NCBI GenBank assembly: GCA_031551965.1
Contig: JAVBMW010000028.1
Location: 27,034 to 91,033, forward strand
Direction of reading: 5' to 3'
Length of the DNA: 64,000 bases
From: CALVGQ01 sp031551965
GTDB taxonomy: Bacteria; Bacillota_I; Bacilli_A; Erysipelotrichales; Erysipelotrichaceae
In this document: positions 53,995 to 60,882 of the stretch, piece after piece
Layout of the letters: the number at the start of each line of letters is the position of its first letter
Numbering within the stretch: the first letter of the stretch is position 1
The notes under the pieces: generated by a model
Told to the model about the DNA's origin: nothing
Database searches by the model: none
The model's input: only the letters and a program-made list of their open reading frames with translations
Translations under genes and position numbers: made by a program

Positions 53995-54973
53995 TGCTGT
54001 TCTAGTTAAAGCTAAGAGTACTGATCCATATTTCAATTTAGCAATAGAAGAATACTTATTTGAAAACTTAAATGAAAATCAAATTATTTTCTATTTATGG
54101 CAAAATAAAAATACAGTTGTGATCGGTAAAAACCAAAATAGTGAAAAAGAGTGTCGCTTGACTCTTCTACAAGAGGAAGGGGGCACTCTTGTGCGCCGTA
54201 TGTCAGGTGGCGGAGCAGTTTATCATGATTTAGGTAATTTAAACTTTACTTTTATTAGTAATGTCGAAGATTATAATGTTTCAAAACAATTTGATGTGAT
54301 CTTGAATGCTTTATGCCAATTTCAGATATTTGGTCAAAAGAGTGGCCGAAATGATTTAGAAGTTGAAGGTAAAAAATTTTCAGGAAATGCCTTTTATACA
54401 AATGGGAATAAAAGCTATCACCATGGTACATTACTAGTCAATGTTGATAAAGAGAAGATGTCTCGATATTTAAATCCAAGCATTTTAAAGATGAAATCGA
54501 AAAGTGTTTCATCTACCAAAGCTAGAGTGATCAACCTTAATGAGCTGAATCCTGATATTACAGTTGATTCATTAAGTAATGCGTTAATTAAAGCTTTTGA
54601 GGAAGTTTATCAGTTGAAACTAATTGATTTAGATGAAAGAAATATAAACCATAATCAACTACAAAGTCTTGTACAAAAATATCAAAGCTTTGAGTGGATT
54701 TTTGGTCAAAAGATTCCGTTCACTATCGAGTTTACTGATCGATTTAATTGGGGTGAAATTTCAATACAACTCGATGTTGAACGTGGAATCATCAAAAACG
54801 CTAATATTTACTCAGATAGTTTAGATGTAGGGTACATCCAAATACTTAAAGATACATTAATAGGGATATCCTATCTTGATCGAATCTTGGTATTGGAAAA
54901 GTTAAAAGAATTTAGTATCACTGTAGATATTGCGGTTTTGTTGAAGGAGGATGAACATGGATTACCAATATGA
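53984..54973 (+). CDS. lplA: Lipoate-protein ligase A
   Basis: A 329-residue ligase that attaches lipoate to GcvH. The catalytic block RRMSGGGAVYHDLGNLNFTF and Lys-containing GKKFSGNAFY are present. ATG 53984 is favoured because it lies just before the gcvPB stop; an earlier in-frame start at 53939 would lie deep in that gene. Coupled translation is likely. Confidence 0.93.
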   Translation: MISNAVLVKAKSTDPYFNLAIEEYLFENLNENQIIFYLWQNKNTVVIGKNQNSEKECRLTLLQEEGGTLVRRMSGGGAVYHDLGNLNFTFISNVEDYNVSKQFDVILNALCQFQIFGQKSGRNDLEVEGKKFSGNAFYTNGNKSYHHGTLLVNVDKEKMSRYLNPSILKMKSKSVSSTKARVINLNELNPDITVDSLSNALIKAFEEVYQLKLIDLDERNINHNQLQSLVQKYQSFEWIFGQKIPFTIEFTDRFNWGEISIQLDVERGIIKNANIYSDSLDVGYIQILKDTLIGISYLDRILVLEKLKEFSITVDIAVLLKEDEHGLPI

Positions 54974-56240
54974 TTTAATTGTGATCGGAGCAGGACCAGG
55001 CGGCTATGAAGCGGCATTGTTTGCGGCTAAAAAAGGAATGAAAGTTTGTTTGGTCGAAAAAAATGCAGTAGGAGGTACATGCTTAAATAAGGGATGTATT
55101 CCTACAAAATCAATACTTCATCAACTTGAAGAAAATAGAATAGATCTTGAAGAAATCCAAAGAGAAAAAAATGAGGTGGTCACAGCACTTCAAAATGGGA
55201 TTTTAACTCTATTAAAAAGTGCGAAAGTAGAACTGATCACAGGGAATGCACGAGTCGTAGATGGACACCACGTTGAAGTGAATGATCAATTGATCAGCAC
55301 TTGCAATATTTTAGTCGCTACAGGTTCAGTTCCAGCATTTGTCCCAATTGAAGGAATCGATTTGCCTGGAATTATGACGAGTGATGAGCTATTGGAAAAC
55401 ACAAAACCACTTGATCAACTTGTGATTATTGGTGGTGGTGTTATTGGTGTTGAGTTTGCGAGTATTTATGCCAGATTAAATACACATGTCACAATTTTAG
55501 AAGCTGCAGATCGTTTACTTCCGACAATGGATAAAGAAATATCTCAAAATTTAAAAATGATTTTCAAAAAAAGAGGTATTGAAGTGATTACTGGATGTAA
55601 GGTAATGAAAATTGAAGAAGGATATAAAATCACGTATCAAGAAAAAGAAGAAACCAAAACAATTGATACTAAAAATATATTGGTTGCGACAGGACGAAAA
55701 GCGAATACTCAATGCATTGATGATTTGGGGCTTACAAAAAACAGAGGATTTATTACTGTGGATGATCAGTATCGTACTCAAATTGATTCGATTTATGCTA
55801 TAGGAGATGTGATTGGCAATATCCAACTTGCCCATGTTGCAACGGCAGAGGGTTTGAATGCAGTATGTGCAATGTTAGGTACTGATCCAATCAAAAAAAT
55901 CGATGCTGTGCCAAGTTGTGTTTATACTGATCCGGAAATTGCGACGGTAGGATTAAGCCTTGATCAAGCGAAAGAGTTGGGAATTGATGCTAAAGCAATA
56001 AAAATACTTTTAAGTTCTAATGGCAAATCAGTGCTTACGCATCAAGAAAGAAGTTTTGTGAAAATTGTAGTTGAAAATGAAACAGAAAAAATAATTGGTG
56101 CTTCAATGATGTGTGCTAGGGCAACAGATATGATTTCATACTTTACATTATGCATTGTAAATGGTTTAAAAAAGGACCAATTAACGGAAATTATCTGGCC
56201 TCATCCAACTTTTAGTGAAGTATTGGGTGAAATTTTATAA
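54957..56240 (+). CDS. lpdA: Dihydrolipoyl dehydrogenase (glycine cleavage L protein)
   Basis: A 427-residue FAD disulfide oxidoreductase that reoxidises the H-protein lipoyl group. FAD motif GAGPGGYEAALFA, redox pair GGTCLNKGCIPTK, NAD motif GGGVIGVEFAS, and C-terminal WPHPTFSEVL with the active-site His. It is about 40 residues shorter than typical Lpd. ATG 54957 is preferred to 54951, which leaves no space after AAGGAGG. It overlaps lplA by 17 bases. Confidence 0.95.
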   Translation: MDYQYDLIVIGAGPGGYEAALFAAKKGMKVCLVEKNAVGGTCLNKGCIPTKSILHQLEENRIDLEEIQREKNEVVTALQNGILTLLKSAKVELITGNARVVDGHHVEVNDQLISTCNILVATGSVPAFVPIEGIDLPGIMTSDELLENTKPLDQLVIIGGGVIGVEFASIYARLNTHVTILEAADRLLPTMDKEISQNLKMIFKKRGIEVITGCKVMKIEEGYKITYQEKEETKTIDTKNILVATGRKANTQCIDDLGLTKNRGFITVDDQYRTQIDSIYAIGDVIGNIQLAHVATAEGLNAVCAMLGTDPIKKIDAVPSCVYTDPEIATVGLSLDQAKELGIDAKAIKILLSSNGKSVLTHQERSFVKIVVENETEKIIGASMMCARATDMISYFTLCIVNGLKKDQLTEIIWPHPTFSEVLGEIL

Positions 56241-56245
56241 AAAAT

Positions 56246-56275
56246 TGTTAAAAACATTAACGATTGTATTTTTTT
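56246..56275 (+). terminator. Weak terminator of the gcv operon
   Basis: ATTGTTAA and TTAACGAT pair with one wobble around a five-base loop, followed by TGTATTTTTTT. Confidence 0.6.
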
Positions 56276-56325
56276 ATGGTAAAATATAACCGAATCTTAA
56301 ATAATTAGAAAGGAGAGATTTATAA

Positions 56326-57477
56326 ATGAAATTTTATTTATTTGGTGCATTAACAGTAGATATCGATGGAAAAGAGATTAACTTGGAAGAATATTTGGGT
56401 CGTCAATTATCTATGGTTTTTGCATTGTTTTTGTGCAACCACAAGCAAATTCTAACCAAAAAAAGACTTATCGATTTGGTTTGGGACGATAGTAAAAGCC
56501 CTTCTAATGCATTAAAATTCGCAATTTTCAGATTGAGAAACTTACTTGAGAAGCATCCTGATTTAAAAAATTATGAATGGATCATGACAGCTAAATATGG
56601 TTATCAACTAAATCAAGAGCTTCATTTCGAAATGGATATCGAAAAATTTGAGGAAACCGTTTCACTCGCAAAAGCAAATGGATTAAAAAGTCATTATGAA
56701 GAAGCAGTCGGCTATTATAAAAATAATCTTCTTGTGAATATGAATGAAGAATGGATTATTTTAGATCGAGGATATTTCAGTGCTTTGTTTATGCAAGTCG
56801 CTGAAAATTTGAGTAATATTTATATTGAACAAAAAGATTTCAGTTCAGCAATTTCTTTATGTAAAAAAGCATTGGGATTTGATGGTTGTAATGAATTGAT
56901 CATAAATAATTATTTAGAAGCACTTGTAGAAACGAAACAATATCAGATCGCACTAAATTTTTATGAAGATTCGGCTAAACTATATTCAAAGACAACTGGA
57001 AGTGAATTAAAACTTAAAAATCCTACTTTGTTAAATATTGCATTAGTAGAAAACAAAGCAGATACAAAAGTTACGATCAAGGAATTTTCAAATCAGTTAA
57101 TTGAAAATGGGAAAATCAATGGACCGATCCATTGTGATTATCCAACATTTAAAAATATTGCGCGTTTTGAATATCGCAATTGTGTTCGCCGTAAGATAGC
57201 GAAATATATGATCATGATAGAGCTAAACGGTAGTAAAGATTGTTTTGAAAGCGCAATGCGCCATTTGATGCAAATTATTGATACATCAATGAGAATGAAT
57301 GACGTTGTTTCTCAAGTCAGTACTACCCAACTTGCGATTTTAGTTGATATGTGTGATGAAAATGAAGCTACGATGATCGTTCGTCGTTTGTTATCACGTT
57401 TTTCTAAGCTATATCTATCTTCAGAGATTGAACTTACATATCGTACAACAAGTTTAATGGATATTCCTGATATGTAG
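56326..57477 (+). CDS. BTAD/SARP-like regulator with degenerate GGDEF-like domain
   Basis: A 383-residue regulator. N-terminal winged helix of the OmpR type (about 1-100, with LTKKRLIDLVWDD, SNALKFAIFRLRNLLE and YGYQLN), then a helical BTAD region (about 105-245, with ISLCKKALGFDGCNELIINNYLEALVE over two helices). The final 120 residues resemble a cyclase-like fold without GGDEF residues (NIARFEYRNCVRRKIA, SQVSTTQLAILVDM). Neighbour of gcv and thiT operons but separated by terminators; the target is unknown. GAAAGGAGAG precedes the ATG. Confidence 0.83.
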   Translation: MKFYLFGALTVDIDGKEINLEEYLGRQLSMVFALFLCNHKQILTKKRLIDLVWDDSKSPSNALKFAIFRLRNLLEKHPDLKNYEWIMTAKYGYQLNQELHFEMDIEKFEETVSLAKANGLKSHYEEAVGYYKNNLLVNMNEEWIILDRGYFSALFMQVAENLSNIYIEQKDFSSAISLCKKALGFDGCNELIINNYLEALVETKQYQIALNFYEDSAKLYSKTTGSELKLKNPTLLNIALVENKADTKVTIKEFSNQLIENGKINGPIHCDYPTFKNIARFEYRNCVRRKIAKYMIMIELNGSKDCFESAMRHLMQIIDTSMRMNDVVSQVSTTQLAILVDMCDENEATMIVRRLLSRFSKLYLSSEIELTYRTTSLMDIPDM

Positions 57478-57479
57478 TA

Positions 57480-57508
57480 TTGTAAAAAAACAGAATTAGC
57501 TTTATAAT
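57480..57508 (+). promoter_or_regulatory. Promoter of the thiT transcript
   Basis: TTGTAA at 57480-57485, 17-base spacer, TATAAT at 57503-57508, directly before the TPP riboswitch. Confidence 0.8.
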
Positions 57509-57515
57509 AAGTAAG

Positions 57516-57647
57516 TCTTAGCAGGGGTACTCGTAAGAGTTGAGAAAGTCCCTTATGACCTGATCTAGTTAATACTAGCGTAGGGAGCCTAACCTTAATC
57601 TTTTTAAGAGTTAATCTTTTCTACGCCTTCTATGGAGGTGTTTTTTT
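57516..57647 (+). promoter_or_regulatory. TPP riboswitch (THI element) with terminator/RBS-sequestering hairpin
   Basis: The aptamer at about 57516-57596 has GGGGTAC, TTGAGAAAGTCCC, GACCTGATCTAGTTAATACT and AGCGTAGGGA in the THI-element order. Downstream, ACGCCT (57623-57628) pairs with AGGTGT (57636-57641), followed by seven T and the thiT ATG; the second arm contains most of the ribosome binding site GGAGGTG. Thiamine pyrophosphate should turn expression off. Confidence 0.95.
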
Positions 57648-58160
57648 ATGAAGAAAAATAAGACTCAAGTTTTAGTCCTCATGGCATTTTATGTTGCCTT
57701 ATTTATGGTGATGGATTATGCAACCAATTTGTTTTTGTTTCTTAAGATGCCCAATGGCGGTTCTTTAGGTTTATCGACCATTCCGCTATTGATAGCCAGT
57801 TATCACCTTGGCTATAAAAATGGTTTGATGGTCGCTGTGATTTGTGTTTTTGTTCAGTTTATGACCGGACCAATGTATACGCCAGATATTCTTGGTTTTA
57901 TCTTGGATTATTTTTTAGCATTTTCGGCTTATGGCCTTGCAAGCTGTTTTCCGAATTTCTCTTTCTTTTATAGTGGGGTATTGATTACTAATTTGATTCG
58001 ATTCTGTTGTAGTTGGATTTCGGGTGTAATTGTATGGAAGTTAGATTGGATAGGGTCATTAGCTTATAACATGACTTATATGCTTCCAACATTTATAACT
58101 GGAGTACTATTTGTGCCTATACTTATGAAGTCTTTATCAAAGCTTTTAAAAAGAAACTAA
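57648..58160 (+). CDS. thiT: ThiT thiamine ECF transporter substrate-binding subunit
   Basis: A 170-residue membrane S-component with about six spans. The block KMPNGGSLGLSTIPLLIASY is typical of ThiT. It uses the shared ECF energizing module, which is outside this window. The TPP riboswitch directly before it supports the assignment. Confidence 0.95.
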   Translation: MKKNKTQVLVLMAFYVALFMVMDYATNLFLFLKMPNGGSLGLSTIPLLIASYHLGYKNGLMVAVICVFVQFMTGPMYTPDILGFILDYFLAFSAYGLASCFPNFSFFYSGVLITNLIRFCCSWISGVIVWKLDWIGSLAYNMTYMLPTFITGVLFVPILMKSLSKLLKRN

Positions 58161-58184
58161 GAACTTTGATAATATTGAATAATT

Positions 58185-58245
58185 AAAAAAGGAGCTTTGA
58201 ACTCCGTAGTTTATTCTACAGAGTTTACTGCTCCTTTTATATTTT
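58185..58245. terminator. Bidirectional terminator between thiT and the coat-like genes
   Basis: AAAAGGAGC (58187-58195) pairs with GCTCCTTTT (58230-58238); the inner part forms a second stem (CTCCGTAG/CTACAGAG). A tracts and T tracts flank both sides. Confidence 0.9.
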
Positions 58246-58561
58246 AAGCTAATTGAGATTTTTGTTGCGAATACATTTGACGTTGTTGTTTGATTTTTTC
58301 TGGTGTTTGTTTTTCTAATGCATACCATCCGTTTTCAAACATCAAATCATAAGTATCACGTTGCATTTTGCTTGCCTGTTCAAACAAACGAAGAAACTCT
58401 TTATATAACTTTGTGTTGCTGGCTTCTTGACAAGCAATTGAATAAAGATAAGTTAAATGTTTGTAACTAACTAATAAATCATTTAATTTGTCACGGTCAT
58501 TAAACTGATCTTCACTTGGTTTGATTGGTGCTTTTACATTGGCAACTTTAGTATTAGCCAT
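58244..58561 (-). CDS. CotF-like spore coat family protein
   Basis: A 105-residue coat-F domain protein: DRDKLNDLLVSYKHLTYLYSIACQEAS and the closing FENGWYALEKQTPEKI match the family. In endospore formers CotF proteins sit in the coat; here they may be kept without sporulation. GGAGG precedes the ATG. It pairs with the smaller gene upstream on the same strand. Confidence 0.87.
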   Translation of the reverse strand: MANTKVANVKAPIKPSEDQFNDRDKLNDLLVSYKHLTYLYSIACQEASNTKLYKEFLRLFEQASKMQRDTYDLMFENGWYALEKQTPEKIKQQRQMYSQQKSQLA

Positions 58562-58577
58562 GATTGATTCCTCCTTT

Positions 58578-58775
58578 TTATTTTAATAAGCCTAACAATG
58601 CATCATAATGAGAAGCTAATGATGTGTGATTCTTTTTTGCTACTGAAGCAATTGATTTTGTCTTGATTGTTTTAGAGCATTCATCAGCTTTTTTAGAAAC
58701 GGTTAAAGTCATCTCTAATAAATCTTGAATGTATAAACAATCTTTTGGAGAAAGCATTTCTGGTGGAGTTTTCAT
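58578..58775 (-). CDS. Small coat-F-associated protein
   Basis: A 65-residue helical protein starting PPEMLSPKDCLYIQDLLEMT, similar to the short partner proteins often encoded before CotF. AAAGGAGGT precedes the ATG and the gap to the CotF gene is 16 bases, so they form an operon. Confidence 0.8.
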   Translation of the reverse strand: MKTPPEMLSPKDCLYIQDLLEMTLTVSKKADECSKTIKTKSIASVAKKNHTSLASHYDALLGLLK

Positions 58776-58890
58776 AGGTGTACCTCCTTTCTTTTTTTAT
58801 TATGACTTGTTTTGTATGATTTATTCGTTTTCAAACAAGGTAAAATTGTGTATAATATATTTTGTTTTTATAAAAGAAGGAAGTGACGCA

Positions 58891-59418
58891 ATGATTCCGC
58901 AAAAAAATGAAATGGTATTTATTCAAAGCTATAAACATGACGGTTCATTGCACCGTACATGGTCGAAGGGATATGTCCTAGAAGCTGATGAAGAAAAGTA
59001 CGTAGTTGTAACTAATAAAACTTGGGTGATTGAATCAGATGGAAGACGATGGTTCACAAGAGAACCGGCTATTTGTTTCTTTTATACAAAAAAATGGTTC
59101 AATGTTATTACAATGATCAGAAAGACAGGCATATATTATTATTGCAATCTTGCTTCGCCAAGTTTATATGATGGAGAAGCAATTAAAAACATTGATTATG
59201 ATTTGGATGTTAAAGTATTTCCAGATGGGAAAATCGATATACTAGATGAAGATGAATATGATGAACATCGTTTAAAGATGAATTATGGAGAAGAAATTGA
59301 AAGTATTGTTGAAAAGGCAATGGAAGATTTGCTTCAAATAATTCACGAAAAGAAAGAACCATTCAATGACAAGTGCATAAATGAATTTTATTCAATGTAT
59401 TGCGAAGTTAAAAAGTAA
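58891..59418 (+). CDS. DUF402 nucleoside di/triphosphate phosphatase
   Basis: A 175-residue Ntdp/YgaC-type protein, the usual length. The domain shows YYCNLASP, IDYDLDVKVFPDGKIDILDEDEY and acidic metal ligands. Characterised members hydrolyse nucleoside tri- and diphosphates. ATG 58891 follows AAGGAAGTG; longer in-frame starts have no RBS. TATAAT is at about 58851. Confidence 0.9.
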   Translation: MIPQKNEMVFIQSYKHDGSLHRTWSKGYVLEADEEKYVVVTNKTWVIESDGRRWFTREPAICFFYTKKWFNVITMIRKTGIYYYCNLASPSLYDGEAIKNIDYDLDVKVFPDGKIDILDEDEYDEHRLKMNYGEEIESIVEKAMEDLLQIIHEKKEPFNDKCINEFYSMYCEVKK

Positions 59419-59433
59419 TGGAAAGGTAAAAAG

Positions 59434-60870
59434 ATGAAAATTATAAAAACTATATTATCGGTATTGTTGGTGTTGACCTGCAATGGCTGTGCAAAGAAAG
59501 ATGGATTAGATCCAAAAAATCCAATTACGATTCAAATTTGGCATTATTATAATGGTCCATTAAAAACTTCTTTTGATGAAATGGTTGAAGAATTTAATAA
59601 TACTGTTGGTATTGAAAAAGGTATTGTTGTACAAGCTTTTAGTCATGGATCAGTAAATGATTTAGCGACTGATGTTTTAGCTTCTAGTAACAACGAAGTG
59701 GGTGCAAAAGCTTTGCCTGAAATTTTTGCGGGTTATGCCAATACGGTTTATCAAGTTGATCAACTTGGACTCGTTGCCGATATCTCAAAATATTTTACTG
59801 ATAATGAACTCGCTGAATATATCGATGGATATCTACAAGAAGGATATATTGATGGTTCTAAACAATTAAAAATATTTCCGATAGCGAAAACTACTGAATT
59901 GTTGATGTTAAATAAAACAGATTGGGATTTGTTTGTAAAAGAAAATCCTTCGGTTAGTCTGGATGACTTAAAAACATGGGAATCATTAGTGAAGGTTTCG
60001 CAAATTTATTATGAATGGACAGACAGTTTGACTGATGAGCTTAATGATGGAAAAGCTTTCTTTGGTAGAGATGCTTTCGCTAATTATATGTATGTAGGAG
60101 CTTCACAATTAGGACAAGATTTTTATAAAACAAATAATGGAAAAACTGAACTAAATATAAATAAAGAAGTTCTAAGAAAATTATGGGACAATTATTACAT
60201 TCCATTTGTACAAGGATATTATGATGCACAAATGCGTTTTCGTTCTGATGATTGTAAAACAGGAGATATTTTAGCGTTTGTAGGTGCAGGAAGTGGAGCA
60301 TTATATTTCCCTGATTCTATCACGGTTGATGATGAAACAAGTTATCCAATTGAAAGTATAGTATTAGCAGTTCCAAATTTTGAGGGGACTGAAGCAATGG
60401 CTGTTCAACAGGGTGCCGGAATGGCGGTTACTAAAAGTGATTCAACTCGTGAATTAGCGTCAGTTTTATTTTTAAAGTGGTTTACAGCCAAGGAAAGGAA
60501 TATTGCTTTTTCTTCGGCATCAGGATATTTACCGGTAACTAAAGTAGCGAATGATCCAAAATATATCGAACAAGAATTATCTTCATTGCCAACTATGTCA
60601 GAAAAATTAAGTTCTGCGATTATAGTAGGAGTAAAAACGGTTGCAGAGTCAAAATTATATACTTCACTTACTTTTGATGCTGGGGATAAGGCACGTGAAG
60701 TTGTCGAAAGCTCAATGTTTAATTTAGCTAAAGAAGATGCTGCCGATGTAAAAAATAAAATTGCTAGTGGAATTACTAGACAAGAAGCACTCGAAAAATA
60801 TTTGTCAGATGAATATTTTGAAAAATGGGCAGATGAATTTATAAATGAATTGAAAAGTATTGTAGAATAA
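59434..60870 (+). CDS. Extracellular solute-binding lipoprotein
   Basis: A 478-residue substrate-binding protein of the ABC sugar/peptide-type fold. The signal peptide is followed by TCNGCAKKD, where the lipid Cys is probably the second Cys although the lipobox is not perfect. The mature part begins ITIQIWHYYNGPLKTSFDEM, typical of family 1 binding proteins. No permease or ATPase genes follow; instead a GGDEF/EAL receptor starts 12 bases later. The ligand is unknown. Confidence 0.9.
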   Translation: MKIIKTILSVLLVLTCNGCAKKDGLDPKNPITIQIWHYYNGPLKTSFDEMVEEFNNTVGIEKGIVVQAFSHGSVNDLATDVLASSNNEVGAKALPEIFAGYANTVYQVDQLGLVADISKYFTDNELAEYIDGYLQEGYIDGSKQLKIFPIAKTTELLMLNKTDWDLFVKENPSVSLDDLKTWESLVKVSQIYYEWTDSLTDELNDGKAFFGRDAFANYMYVGASQLGQDFYKTNNGKTELNINKEVLRKLWDNYYIPFVQGYYDAQMRFRSDDCKTGDILAFVGAGSGALYFPDSITVDDETSYPIESIVLAVPNFEGTEAMAVQQGAGMAVTKSDSTRELASVLFLKWFTAKERNIAFSSASGYLPVTKVANDPKYIEQELSSLPTMSEKLSSAIIVGVKTVAESKLYTSLTFDAGDKAREVVESSMFNLAKEDAADVKNKIASGITRQEALEKYLSDEYFEKWADEFINELKSIVE

Positions 60871-60882
60871 GGATCAGATAAA

